64,000 bases of DNA from NCBI RefSeq assembly GCF_900230225.1, contig NZ_OCNH01000002.1, positions 559,844 to 623,843 on the forward strand, given 5' to 3'. A model generated the notes under the pieces. It was not told the DNA's origin and ran no database searches. It worked only from the letters and a program-made list of their open reading frames with translations. Made by a program: the position numbers and the translations under genes. This DNA is from Spirosoma fluviale (GTDB lineage: Bacteria > Bacteroidota > Bacteroidia > Cytophagales > Spirosomataceae). Below are positions 15,738-24,876 of the stretch, piece after piece. Every line of letters starts with the position of its first letter. Position 1 is the first letter of the stretch.

Positions 15738-18518
15738 TTAGTTAGAAAATTGAACAGTAGCCGGTACGAACAAGGGAGCTTTTCCCGCTTTTTCGTTTTT
15801 GAAAACGAAGTACAGATCGTGCTGGCCGGTTATTGGGATAATGGCCGCTTTAACCATATTGGGGGTGAACATAGCGGCCGGGTCTTTACTTTCATTGACC
15901 GGAATATCGCCGGTTTGCCCCAGCAGCTGACCCGTTGGCGAGTCGATTCGAACCTCAATGCGGCCACCCATAGCGTTCAACTGCGCTTTAGGCGCGGCTA
16001 CGGCAAACTCCATGGAGCGAATGCCCGTCAGGTCGAGCTGGTCGAATTTAACGTAGGTGTCGGAACCCATCACAATCACAAGCGGGTAGGGCTGCGTGCC
16101 CATTTTGAAGAGCGTGATGCCTTTAGACTGGCTGTTGGACTGGCCCAGCGCAACCAGCGGATTCCGCAAAACAATAGCCTGCTCGGTCAGTTGAGCGGGC
16201 AGACCGTTGGCTCCTCTATCTTTATAAGACGCCTGTAAAACCAGATTGCCTTTGTCGTCCTTACCCGGCGTATACGTGCCTTTCGTCGGGAGCAACGGGG
16301 CCGTCACTTTCTTATCGGCCAGGGTGAGAATATACTTGACAATTTCGCTCGCGTCGGGTTGGGTGATTTGCGGGTGAGCGGTCATGATAGCATCGCCCCA
16401 AACGCCACCACCGCCTTTGATGATCTTGTTCGACAAACTTGCTACGGCGTTGGCGTCGCTTTTGTACCGTTTTGCCACCTCGATGAAGGCCGGACCCACC
16501 GATTTTTTGTCGGTAAAATGACAGGCTTTGCAGTCACTTTTTTCCATAAGCGTTTGCCCGGCACCCAGGTAAGCAGCCTCGGAGAATTTATGGCCGGTGC
16601 CGCTTACACTTGCCGCCTGTGCGTTGGCGTCATCCTGATACGTAGCCCGAACCATCACCTGTTTAGGCAGAATGCGCCCGCTGGCCAGACTGCCATCTTC
16701 TTTATCGGTCACGTTTACCTGATAAGCAATCGACTGGCCGGGGAAATAAAAGCTCTTATTCCCGTTGGTCACGTTTAGGGCCACCTGCGGAGGCTGGTTA
16801 CCCGCTACAATATCGACCTCGCGGGTGTCTTTCAGGCCCTTCGCATCGGTCACGGTCAATATCGCTTTGTACTGGCCCGGTTTTTGAAACGTGAACGTTG
16901 GGTTCGGCTCGTTCAGAATCATTGGCTGGGCACCCGTCCGGTTTACGATCTTCCATTGATACGTCAGTACATCGCCGTCAAAATCTTTGGTACCTTCGGA
17001 GGATAAGGCCACTTTCAGCGGAACAGCCCCTGCTTTGGTACTGGCCGCTACCTGCACACTGGGCTTGCGGTTACCGGCGTTGAACTCAATCCGTACCAGC
17101 CGTGAATCGTCATTTTTGAGGAACCAGCTGGTGCCGTATTCCAGCACGTATAAATCACCATTTGGCCCGAACGCCATATCGATGGGATGACTGAATCCCA
17201 TGTTCGGCAGAAAACGCTCCATGCTGGTCATGCCGCCTTTATCGTCGCAACTAACGGCCATAATCATGTCGCGCATCCACTCATAGAGGAATACCTTGCC
17301 GTTATAATAGTCCGGGAAAGGTCGTTTGGCGTTTTTAAAGTCGTCTTTGTAATAGGTGGGACCGGCCATGGCACTACGACCACCACTCCCCATAATCGGG
17401 AACTTTTTGCTCTCGGCGGCCGGATAGGAAATCAGCGCAGGTTGAGCAGGAGGGAGGTCGCGCAGGCCCGTGTTATTGGGCGATTCGTTGATTGGGTGCG
17501 CCGGATCGAATTTGGTACCTCCTTTCCCGGTGGTAAAATCTTTGTCGTAATACGCTTTGTTATCGCCCACAAAATACGGCCAGCCAAAATTGCCCGGCTT
17601 CCGCGCCTGGTTGTATTCATCTTCGGCCGTGGGGCCAACGCCAACCGAATCTTCGCCCGCGTCGGGCCCAACATCGCCCCAGTAAACAGCGCCCGTATGC
17701 CTGTCGACCGAAATACGGTAGGGATTGCGGTGGCCCATCGTATAAATTTCGGGGCGTGTTCTTTCGGTTCCTTTCGGAAACAGGTTGCCTTCGGGAATGG
17801 TGTAGGTACCGTCGGCTTCGGGGTGGATACGCAGAATTTTGCCGCGCAGGTCGTTGGTATTTCCCGACGATTTCTGCGCATCCCAGGGACCCCGACCGGG
17901 TCGTTCGTCAATGGGTGCGTAAAGTGTGGCGCGGGGGCTGGTATTGTCGCCGGTCGAGAGGTAGAGATTGCCGTCGCGGTCCCAATCAATGGAGCCGCCG
18001 GTATGGCAGCATTGCTCGCGCTGCACGGGCACATCCAGCAACACTTTTTTAGAGGAAAGTACCAGTTCGTCGCCCCGCAGTTCGTAGCGGGTCAGGCTAT
18101 TTTTGGATTCGCTGCCTGCTGGCGAGTAGTATAGGTAGACCCAGTGGTTTTTCTCGAAGTTGGGATCGATGTTAATGCCCAGCAAACCATCTTCAGCTTC
18201 GGTTTCGTGTCCCTCAACGTCTTTGTATTTCGTGCTGACCGGAATGGTCGCAATCGTTTTTACCTGTTTTGTAACCGGCGAATACAATTGAACCTGGCCA
18301 TGCCGTTCGATAAACAGCACGCGTTCATCGGGTAGAATGGCCATCTCGAGCGGCTCATTTAGTTTTTCGGCCAGTACTACCTTTGTGAACCGATTTTCGT
18401 CGGGTTTGTCGCCGGGTGCGGTGAACGACCTCGTTGAGTAGGCCCACAACCCAATGGCACCTGCACCGAGCAGCGCCATTGTTCGGAATGATTGACGAGT
18501 ATAACGTTTATATGTCAT
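15738..18518 (-). CDS. PQQ-dependent sugar dehydrogenase-PKD-cytochrome c fusion
   Basis: A 926-residue exported protein. An N-terminal anchor (about 12-32) precedes a GSDH/SGNH-type beta-propeller (about 40-470) with HTGGSIDWDRDGNLYLSTGD and MGHRNPYRISVDRHTG. A PKD domain (about 485-570) follows, then a cytochrome c domain with Cys663-x-x-Cys666-His667 (CKACH) and an axial Met candidate in IMTAHP, and finally a carbohydrate-binding-like C-terminal domain (about 750-926). It would oxidise sugars and pass electrons to its own haem. Such fusions are common in Cytophagales. It heads the operon with the isomerase and diverges from a Nudix-type regulator 87 bases away. Confidence 0.92.
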   Translation of the reverse strand: MTYKRYTRQSFRTMALLGAGAIGLWAYSTRSFTAPGDKPDENRFTKVVLAEKLNEPLEMAILPDERVLFIERHGQVQLYSPVTKQVKTIATIPVSTKYKDVEGHETEAEDGLLGINIDPNFEKNHWVYLYYSPAGSESKNSLTRYELRGDELVLSSKKVLLDVPVQREQCCHTGGSIDWDRDGNLYLSTGDNTSPRATLYAPIDERPGRGPWDAQKSSGNTNDLRGKILRIHPEADGTYTIPEGNLFPKGTERTRPEIYTMGHRNPYRISVDRHTGAVYWGDVGPDAGEDSVGVGPTAEDEYNQARKPGNFGWPYFVGDNKAYYDKDFTTGKGGTKFDPAHPINESPNNTGLRDLPPAQPALISYPAAESKKFPIMGSGGRSAMAGPTYYKDDFKNAKRPFPDYYNGKVFLYEWMRDMIMAVSCDDKGGMTSMERFLPNMGFSHPIDMAFGPNGDLYVLEYGTSWFLKNDDSRLVRIEFNAGNRKPSVQVAASTKAGAVPLKVALSSEGTKDFDGDVLTYQWKIVNRTGAQPMILNEPNPTFTFQKPGQYKAILTVTDAKGLKDTREVDIVAGNQPPQVALNVTNGNKSFYFPGQSIAYQVNVTDKEDGSLASGRILPKQVMVRATYQDDANAQAASVSGTGHKFSEAAYLGAGQTLMEKSDCKACHFTDKKSVGPAFIEVAKRYKSDANAVASLSNKIIKGGGGVWGDAIMTAHPQITQPDASEIVKYILTLADKKVTAPLLPTKGTYTPGKDDKGNLVLQASYKDRGANGLPAQLTEQAIVLRNPLVALGQSNSQSKGITLFKMGTQPYPLVIVMGSDTYVKFDQLDLTGIRSMEFAVAAPKAQLNAMGGRIEVRIDSPTGQLLGQTGDIPVNESKDPAAMFTPNMVKAAIIPITGQHDLYFVFKNEKAGKAPLFVPATVQFSN

Positions 18519-18563
18519 TTTTAATGCGTAGTTTCAACACAATGATACGGATATTTCTTTCAT

Positions 18564-18580
18564 TGTGTATGAAAAACACA
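18564..18580. promoter_or_regulatory. Candidate operator between divergent regulator and sugar operon
   Basis: TGTGT-N7-ACACA lies in the 87-base gap between the sugar dehydrogenase and the Nudix-type regulator. A small palindrome in the only space shared by both promoters suits autoregulation and operon control. This is inferred from position and symmetry only. Confidence 0.4.
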
Positions 18581-18605
18581 CTATAAATAATTGAAGTTTT
18601 TCAGG

Positions 18606-19379
18606 ATGGAGTACAAAAAGCAGATTGAGCAGCTAATCGTCGACTTCAGAACCAATTACCTTTCTTCCGTATCCATTGACTTTGTCATATTTGGGTTTCA
18701 TGACGGACAGTTAAAAGTGCTTTTGTTGCGCTGGAAAGAGACCGACAAGTGGTGCCTGCCGGGTGGTCGGGTTCGGCATGAAGAAAATCTGGAAACCGCT
18801 GCTTATCGAAGTTTACAGGAGCGGACGGGTTTGAGTGAAATTTTCCTTGAACAGTTTCACACCTTTGGCGATGTGCTGCGGTACACGCATTTTAGTAAAG
18901 AGGAAACCATGGGCACACTGGGGTTACCACAGGATGTACTGGATGGTTTTCCAGGCCGTGATGTGTCGGTAGGTTATTATGCGCTGGTCGAATTTGCCAG
19001 GGTGACGCCCACCCCCGATCTGTTTACGGACGAATGCCAGTGGTGGGACATCGACCAAATCCCGCTTTTACTCTTCGATCATAATGCCATGATCACGCTG
19101 GCCCTGAAAACCCTGCGTCGGCAGTTAAGCTACCAGCCCATAGGCTATAATTTGTTGCCAGAGAAGTTTACCATGCCCGATTTGCAGCAGTTGTATGAAA
19201 CAATTTTGGGGCAAACGCTCGACCGGCGTAATTTTCAGAAGCGAATTTTAGGGTACGATATATTGGATCGGCTGGACGAACGCAAGACCGGAGGGGCGCA
19301 CAAAGCGCCGTACTTATACCGTTTTAATAAGGAGAAATACGAGAAAGCGCTGAAAGGTGAGGTTCTTTTTGTCGGATAG
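18606..19379 (+). CDS. Nudix-fold transcription regulator (NrtR-like) with degenerate Nudix box
   Basis: An N-terminal Nudix domain (about 20-150) contains LPGGRVRHEENLETAAYRSL followed by QERTGL. The catalytic REUXEE core is changed to RSLQER, so hydrolysis is probably lost. The C-terminal ~80 residues (FTMPDLQQLYETILGQTLDR and onward, ending YRFNKEKYEKA) form the winged helix typical of NrtR-like regulators. In Bacteroidota, members of this family (AraR/XylR type) control sugar operons, which fits its divergent position beside the sugar dehydrogenase operon. I start at ATG 18606 because the TTG at 18591 adds only five poorly supported residues. Confidence 0.85.
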   Translation: MEYKKQIEQLIVDFRTNYLSSVSIDFVIFGFHDGQLKVLLLRWKETDKWCLPGGRVRHEENLETAAYRSLQERTGLSEIFLEQFHTFGDVLRYTHFSKEETMGTLGLPQDVLDGFPGRDVSVGYYALVEFARVTPTPDLFTDECQWWDIDQIPLLLFDHNAMITLALKTLRRQLSYQPIGYNLLPEKFTMPDLQQLYETILGQTLDRRNFQKRILGYDILDRLDERKTGGAHKAPYLYRFNKEKYEKALKGEVLFVG

Positions 19380-19617
19380 TAGCATTTACTTGGACATTTC
19401 TTACTTGTTTGCCGGTCAATCACATCTGCTAAAACCTTAATTGACCTTAATTGTTAAGTATTGGCGCTACCGTAAGTCGCAGCCATTCAGCACAATTAAA
19501 GTTGTTGGTAGTTGATTAACGCCTTTATTAACAGTTAATTAGCGTACTATTTGAACAACCTGAACTGAAATTAATAGTCGATCTGTCTCGTTAGAGGCCG
19601 TAATAGTATCGTACAGT

Positions 19618-20574
19618 ATGAGCACTCGTATTCGTTTAGCCCTCGATCGGACGCCAAACACCAACCACACAGGATTTTATGTTGCTCTGGCCAAAGGGGC
19701 TTATGCACAGGCCGATCTCGATGTTGAACTCATTGCTCCTGACCAGGACGATTACCAGACAATGCCCGCCCGTCGTGTTTCGCAAGGGAATGCCGAACTA
19801 GCCATCACACCTTCCGAAAGTGTTATAAGTTATCAAACCAATGGGGTTCCCCTGATTGCCGTAGCCGCCGTTCTGGCCCGCGACATCAGTGCGATCGTAA
19901 CGCTGAAAGAGAGCGGTATCAGTCGCCCCAGAGAACTGGATGGAAAAGTATATGGCTCGTATGGAGCTCGGTATGAAGATGATATGATCCGGCAACTGAT
20001 TCAGAATGACGATGGCCGTGGTCAGTTTATTTCGCATAAAATGGGGTGGTCGGGTATCTGGCGGGCTCTGTTAACCCGAGAAATCGATGCCGCCTGGTGT
20101 TGGTTAACCTGGGAGGGCGTGCAGGCCGATATTCAGGGCGTTGATCTGAACCAGTTTTTGTTCGACGAATACGAAATTCCTTACGGGTACAACCCTGTTC
20201 TGACGGCCCAAAGCGAATGGACAGAACAGAATGGCGATGCGTTGCGTCGGTTTTTGGAAGCGACAGCCGCTGGCTACCGGTTTGCCATCAAAAACCCGGA
20301 TGAGGCCGTGCGGCTTATGATGAAAACGGCCAATCACCCAACCCTAACCAAACGCAATTTTCTGGAGCAGAGCCAGCAACTGGTGTCAGGTTATTACCTG
20401 GATGGCGAAGGCCACTGGGGCTTTATGCACCGGAATGTTTGGGTATCGTTCACGAACTGGATGATCCGCAACCACCTGCTCACCGATAAAAACGGCGAAC
20501 TGATTCAACGGATGGACGTCGAAACCTTATTTACCAACAAATTTCTGGAAGGTGTTCCCGCCATGATGCGGTAA
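19618..20574 (+). CDS. THI5/ThiY-like (NMT1) periplasmic-binding-fold protein without a signal peptide
   Basis: A 318-residue NMT1/THI5-like protein. RLALDRTPNTNHTGFYVALA resembles the start of ThiY-type pyrimidine-precursor binding proteins, followed by GNAELAITPSESVISYQ and a GKVYGSYGARYEDDMIRQLI hinge region. No signal peptide or lipobox is visible and no ABC permease or ATPase is adjacent, so it should be cytoplasmic. Either it binds a small ligand in the cytosol or it acts like the THI5 pyrimidine synthases. The THI5 Cys-rich CCCFC motif is not evident, which argues against the latter. The ~240 bases upstream show no riboswitch I recognise. Confidence 0.75.
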   Translation: MSTRIRLALDRTPNTNHTGFYVALAKGAYAQADLDVELIAPDQDDYQTMPARRVSQGNAELAITPSESVISYQTNGVPLIAVAAVLARDISAIVTLKESGISRPRELDGKVYGSYGARYEDDMIRQLIQNDDGRGQFISHKMGWSGIWRALLTREIDAAWCWLTWEGVQADIQGVDLNQFLFDEYEIPYGYNPVLTAQSEWTEQNGDALRRFLEATAAGYRFAIKNPDEAVRLMMKTANHPTLTKRNFLEQSQQLVSGYYLDGEGHWGFMHRNVWVSFTNWMIRNHLLTDKNGELIQRMDVETLFTNKFLEGVPAMMR

Positions 20575-20595
20575 AAGGGGCTGGTCCGCGCCAGC

Positions 20596-21576
20596 TTACC
20601 CACCAATAGTCGACATGGATTCGGTAACCGTGTCGCGTTGCTGTTCGGCTTCGAAGCCGTTGGCGGGGCGATGGGAAAAGGCTTTCAGGAAAGCGGTTGT
20701 GAGTTCATCATCGGAGGCACCACTGCGGAGCAAGGCCCGAACATCCAACACACCGTTATCGTACAGGCAGGTTTTAAGTGTGCCCTGCGCGGTCATACGA
20801 ATGCGGTTGCAAGTGCCGCAGAACGTCCGGCTGAAGGCGGCAATGACACCAATCGTTCCGGCATGACCCGGAATCTGGTAGTTGGCCGAGGTCGAGAACG
20901 GCGGATCGGGAAGCTTTTGTAAGTCGGGGAAGTGCGACCGGATTTCGTCGATGATACGGCGGTGCGTCCAGTGCAGAACAGGGTAGTGGCTCCCTTCGCC
21001 GTTAAACGGCATTTCTTCAATAAACCGCACATCGACGGGCATGGTGCGTGTCATCTCCGTAAGCGGCACCAGGTCCTGGGTATTTTGTCCGTCCATGACA
21101 ACGGCGTTGATCTTGGTTTGAATACCCGCTTCCAGCAGCGCATTGAGGGTTTTCAAGACGGCGGGTAGCTCATCGCGCCGGGTAATTTTATGGAATCGAT
21201 CCCGGTCCAGCGTATCCAAACTTAAATTGACAGACTTGACGCCCAATGCCGCCAGTGCCGGTATGTGCGGTGCTGTCAGCACGCCGTTTGTGGTCAGCGA
21301 AATATCGTTGAGTCCGTCAATTTCGGCCAATCGGTGCAGAAAATCCATCAGCCCCGCCCGAACGAACGGCTCTCCGCCTGTGATTCGCACTTTCTGTACA
21401 CCCAGCCGGGCCAACACCCGTACCAGCCGCTCCATCTCTTCATACGTCAGCACCTGATGTTTGGGCAGGTACTTGATCCCTTCTTCGGGCATGCAGTAAA
21501 AACACCGCAAATTACAGCGGTCCGTTACGGCCAGCCGAAGGTAGGTGATGGGGCGATTGTGGTTGTCGTAAATCAT
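20596..21576 (-). CDS. moaA: GTP 3',8-cyclase MoaA
   Basis: This radical-SAM enzyme makes the first intermediate of molybdenum cofactor. The N-terminal cluster CNLRCFYC has Cys21, Cys25 and Cys28, with TGGEPFVRAGL next. The second cluster is in FCGTCNRIRMTAQGTLKTC, and the tail ends in Gly-Gly as needed by MoaA. I use the ATG at 21576 (MIYDNHNRPITYLRLAVTDR); an ATG 48 bases upstream adds residues that MoaA does not have. No other moa/moe genes are beside it, and no Moco riboswitch was recognised. Confidence 0.95.
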   Translation of the reverse strand: MIYDNHNRPITYLRLAVTDRCNLRCFYCMPEEGIKYLPKHQVLTYEEMERLVRVLARLGVQKVRITGGEPFVRAGLMDFLHRLAEIDGLNDISLTTNGVLTAPHIPALAALGVKSVNLSLDTLDRDRFHKITRRDELPAVLKTLNALLEAGIQTKINAVVMDGQNTQDLVPLTEMTRTMPVDVRFIEEMPFNGEGSHYPVLHWTHRRIIDEIRSHFPDLQKLPDPPFSTSANYQIPGHAGTIGVIAAFSRTFCGTCNRIRMTAQGTLKTCLYDNGVLDVRALLRSGASDDELTTAFLKAFSHRPANGFEAEQQRDTVTESMSTIGG

Positions 21577-21771
21577 GCAGTACCCTATTAACACAAATCT
21601 ACGGGTTTTGATTGCAGTGGCCAACCCAAATTCTGCCTGTATCTATTGTACGAAACGGGTCTGCTACCCCTCACTAGTCGAGCCAAAATTGAGTTTTGAC
21701 TGAAAAATAAGTTGGCATACTATTTGGTAAACGTCCAATGTACCCCCTTTCTCCTCATATTCTGTTCCTCA

Positions 21772-22554
21772 ATGAGATACCTATACATGTTATGCCTGCT
21801 GGTAAGCAGTTCAGCTGGCTTTGCCCAGGACTGGACGTTTTACGGTTTTTTCCCGACCATCTCCCAGTCGGGAAATCTGAGCAAAAAACTCCAGTATAAT
21901 CTGTTTCTGTCGTCGACCATTGATGCATTTCACCAAACTGTCGAAACGAAAGAGTTTCCCGCAACGGCGCTTCAGTATTATCTACAACCGAGTATAGCGT
22001 ATAAAATTTCACCAAATGTTCAGGCTGGCATAGGGTATGCGTATGTCAAGCATAATCTGTTTGGCCTGCACGTCAACGAAAATCGGCTTTGGGCGCAGGT
22101 AGTGGCCAGTCATAATGTGCCTCTACTGGGCCGTACAAGGCTAGCGCATCGGTTGCGGTACGAAGAACGATACCCGCTCAATGTGAAAACAGACCAATGG
22201 TCGTATGCTACCTTATTTCGGTATCAGTTGGGGGCTACCATTCCGTTGTATGATCCAAAAGTCAAATCGAAAGGGTTTTATGCATCGGCTTCCAATGAGG
22301 TATTTCTTTGTATGTCGGGGGCCATAAATAGCCCTATCAGCGCAAAGAATGCCTTTTATGGCGAAAACTGGCTCTATGGCGGCATTGGTTATAATACCGG
22401 AAAAATGGGTAAGATTGAACTAGGTTTTATGCATCAGAACCTAATTCGAAACCCGCAGCAGGACCGCCGTTACTTAAATCTGTTACAGGTCACCTGGGCT
22501 ACTAATTTTGATCTGTCGAATGTGGGTGTCTGGTTTTATACACCAACAAACTAA
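21772..22554 (+). CDS. DUF2490 outer-membrane beta-barrel protein
   Basis: The signal peptide MRYLYMLCLLVSSSAGFAQ sets the start at 21772 rather than 60 bases upstream. The mature protein has alternating hydrophobic/polar strands (LQYYLQPSIAYKISPNVQAG, LAHRLRYEERY) and the WATNFD end characteristic of DUF2490, a predicted beta-barrel of unknown function. It stands alone. Confidence in the family is good; no function can be given. Confidence 0.8.
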   Translation: MRYLYMLCLLVSSSAGFAQDWTFYGFFPTISQSGNLSKKLQYNLFLSSTIDAFHQTVETKEFPATALQYYLQPSIAYKISPNVQAGIGYAYVKHNLFGLHVNENRLWAQVVASHNVPLLGRTRLAHRLRYEERYPLNVKTDQWSYATLFRYQLGATIPLYDPKVKSKGFYASASNEVFLCMSGAINSPISAKNAFYGENWLYGGIGYNTGKMGKIELGFMHQNLIRNPQQDRRYLNLLQVTWATNFDLSNVGVWFYTPTN

Positions 22555-22717
22555 TACTAAGCACCGATTGGCCTGATTCTTGTTTAAGAAGTAGTGTTTG
22601 ATTGACAGTTTGTAGCTGTAATAGCAAAGTACAAAGTAGGGTGGCACACATTGAGCTTAAGCGTTTGGTATCTCACAGGCATAACCTGATTAAAAAATAG
22701 TGGATAACTAGACTGTC

Positions 22718-22749
22718 TTGATTTTGTTGAGAAATTAGTATTATTTTTG
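22718..22749 (+). promoter_or_regulatory. Bacteroidota-type promoter for the 22775 gene
   Basis: A TATTTTTG box (22742-22749) fits the TAnnTTTG -7 consensus, with a TTG at 22718-22720, 21 bases upstream. The start codon follows 25 bases later. Confidence 0.45.
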
Positions 22750-22774
22750 AGAAAACTTTCACTGATCATACCTC

Positions 22775-23314
22775 GTGAAGAAAGCAGTTTCCATCGGTCT
22801 CTTTGGCTTGTTCCTCTACCACACGCTGGCGTATGTGCTGGTGTTTGTGGGTACGTGGTGGCAGGCAGAGCACGACCTGACGGAACGGCTTCAGGTATAC
22901 CGATCGGTGGATAGCATTGTTGAGTTTCAGATTCCGTTAAAAGATTCTCCCGATGCCAGTGCCATTACCCGTACAACATCGGACGGGTTCAGCTACCGCG
23001 GGCAGTATTACAGCGTGGTCAGTCTGGAAATCAAAGGCGACACCCTGAACATTGCCGGGTTGCAGTCGGAGAGCCACTCGTTCTGGCAAAGCGATCTGCT
23101 GTCGTTTTTGAACGACCATATCAGCGGTGCCACCGATTCCCACAAAAAGGCGAATCAACTGCTGAAATTTCTGTTGAAAGAATACTCGCCCAATCCGCGG
23201 GCTGTGTTTGATTTTCTCTCGCCCAACTGGCGCGAATCTGTCCGAATTCCAAACGTTTTGTTTGTAGTTGCGGCCCGCGCCCTGCCCGTTCATTCGCCCC
23301 CTCCCGAAGTCTAA
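22775..23314 (+). CDS. Unknown membrane-anchored protein opening a TonB locus
   Basis: I do not recognise this 179-residue protein. It starts at GTG, has one N-terminal membrane helix (SIGLFGLFLYHTLAYVLVFV), and the remainder is probably periplasmic, with FSYRGQYYSVVSLEIKGDTL and a C-terminal hydrophobic patch VLFVVAARALPVHS ending Pro-rich. Proteins of this shape often sit beside metal-uptake or haem loci in Bacteroidota. It is the first of a run of rightward genes that includes two outer-membrane proteins and a FecA-like receptor. Confidence 0.65.
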   Translation: MKKAVSIGLFGLFLYHTLAYVLVFVGTWWQAEHDLTERLQVYRSVDSIVEFQIPLKDSPDASAITRTTSDGFSYRGQYYSVVSLEIKGDTLNIAGLQSESHSFWQSDLLSFLNDHISGATDSHKKANQLLKFLLKEYSPNPRAVFDFLSPNWRESVRIPNVLFVVAARALPVHSPPPEV

Positions 23315-23642
23315 GGTGAATTCCTGATCGCGTTTCCGGATCAAGTTGACGTAGCATTTTGCTGGTTGTTTGCCTATACGTTTTTGTATAGACAACGGTA
23401 TTCATTCGATACCTCATGGGATCGTTAGAACGAATACGTACGTGATTGCTATCAATTGACCATTCCATTCTGTAGCCTGAAGCTCCGGCGTTTTGGCTCC
23501 GCGATCATACGGATGTTGATCATGCTGATGGACTGATCAGACCTGTTGGTTTGTGTTTACACAACTCATGGGCTGAATCGGCTTCTGTCATCGTGAGTCA
23601 TTCCGTGGCTATTCATTTTTCCATCTCAGACATTTTTTTTCC
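23315..23642. other. Intergenic, 328 bases
   Basis: No gene seen. A small hairpin CTATAC-GTTTTT-GTATAG at 23374-23391, extended by GTTGT/ACAAC outside, may terminate the preceding gene. A promoter for the following gene is expected but no clean box was found. Confidence 0.4.
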
Positions 23643-24758
23643 ATGAAGTCGATTTATACGATCGTTCTGGCTTTTGCCTATATAGTACTTTTTAACGTAT
23701 CCGCGTCGGCACAGGGGTGCGTGGCCGTTCGTCACATGAGTTGCGCGGCTCCGGCGGGTTCGGCCGATTATTTCAAACAACGCAACGGCCACTGGCAGGT
23801 GTCGGCAGGGTATCGGTTCTTCCGTTCCTACAAGCATTTCGTGGGCGCTGAAGAACAGACGCAGCGTGTTGAGCAGGGCACGAATGTGATCAACGTATCG
23901 CACGCACTCGATTTAGGACTTACGTATCTGGTCAACCAGCGCCTTTCGTTCTCGGTCAATCTGCCGCTTCAGAACAATGACCGCTCGTCGCTTTACGAAC
24001 ATTACGGCAACGCTGTCGCGCAAAATCCGCAGCAGAAACGCTTCCATACGGGCTCGCAGGGTATTGGCGATCTGCGTCTTTCGGGAAGCTACTGGCTCGT
24101 GAACCCCGTTAAGCTTCCCAAAGCCAATCTGGCCGTAGGGCTGGGTGTAAAACTGCCAACGGGCAACTATCAAGCAACGGATGATTTTCATAAACTGACC
24201 AAAGAAGGGGTGGATTACACCATTAATAAGCCGGTCGATCAGTCGATTCAGCTAGGCGATGGTGGCGTTGGCGTTAGCGTTGAACTCCAGGGGTATGTGT
24301 CTCTTACCAAAACGTTAACGGCCTACGCCAATGGTTTTTATCTCTTCAACCCCCGCGAAACCAATGGCGTTATCCGTAGCCCGGAAGCGACGACTATCGA
24401 CCTCGTAACCGGCTCGTTCTCCGTTGCCGATCAGTTTGCCGCTCGTGTTGGTCTGAGCCAGTCGATCAAGGCTGTTCCGGGGCTGGCCATTATGCTGGGT
24501 GGTCGGGTAGAAGGTGTTCCGGCTATCGACGCCTTTGGCGGTAGCTCAGGTTTCCGCCGTCCGGGATACATCGTGTCTGTAGAGCCGGGCGTGTCGTACA
24601 TGCGTCACAAAACATCCATCGCGGCTACTGTGCCGGTTGCTGTGTACCGAAACCGCATCACCAGCTACGCCGACCGGCTCGACCCACTGGGCCTGAAACA
24701 TGGTGATGCCGCCTTCGCTGATTATCTGGTATCGATCAACGTATCGCGCTGGTTTTAA
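23643..24758 (+). CDS. Outer-membrane beta-barrel protein of unknown function
   Basis: A signal peptide ending ASAQ precedes a Cys-containing start, GCVAVRHMSCAAPAG. A barrel-like body follows with the conserved-looking GYRFFRSYKHFVGAEEQ, QGTNVINVSHALDLGLTYL and RLSFSVNLPLQNNDRSSLYE, and it ends in an aromatic strand ...YLVSINVSRWF as outer-membrane proteins do. The last residue Phe is the classic barrel-insertion signal. Together with the second barrel protein (27217) it brackets a TonB receptor, which suggests a shared uptake function, substrate unknown. Confidence 0.72.
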   Translation: MKSIYTIVLAFAYIVLFNVSASAQGCVAVRHMSCAAPAGSADYFKQRNGHWQVSAGYRFFRSYKHFVGAEEQTQRVEQGTNVINVSHALDLGLTYLVNQRLSFSVNLPLQNNDRSSLYEHYGNAVAQNPQQKRFHTGSQGIGDLRLSGSYWLVNPVKLPKANLAVGLGVKLPTGNYQATDDFHKLTKEGVDYTINKPVDQSIQLGDGGVGVSVELQGYVSLTKTLTAYANGFYLFNPRETNGVIRSPEATTIDLVTGSFSVADQFAARVGLSQSIKAVPGLAIMLGGRVEGVPAIDAFGGSSGFRRPGYIVSVEPGVSYMRHKTSIAATVPVAVYRNRITSYADRLDPLGLKHGDAAFADYLVSINVSRWF

Positions 24759-24832
24759 GTAATAGTTATTGGTTAATGGTTATTGGCTATTGCTTGACAG
24801 TCACTCTGTTAATCAATAACTAATAACTACTA
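24759..24832. repeat. Word-repeat hairpin (TTATTGGTTAATGG family), copy 1
   Basis: After the outer-membrane gene, words such as AGTTATTGGTTAATGG and their complements ATCAATAACTAATAACTA make an imperfect hairpin with ~17-bp arms. A relative lies at 27096-27170. Confidence 0.6.
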
Positions 24833-24876
24833 CCTAATACTTGCCATTTTCCCCAGATTAATCCTGCAATCTGATT

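Noticed and set aside
17187..18134. Long forward frame of about 315 codons inside the sugar dehydrogenase
   Set aside because: Antisense shadow of a well-conserved GSDH gene; composition is typical of a reverse frame and it has no recognisable domain.
20596..21711. Molybdenum-cofactor or thiamine riboswitch near moaA and the THI5-like gene
   Set aside because: I could not find the conserved helices or consensus bases of either riboswitch by eye.
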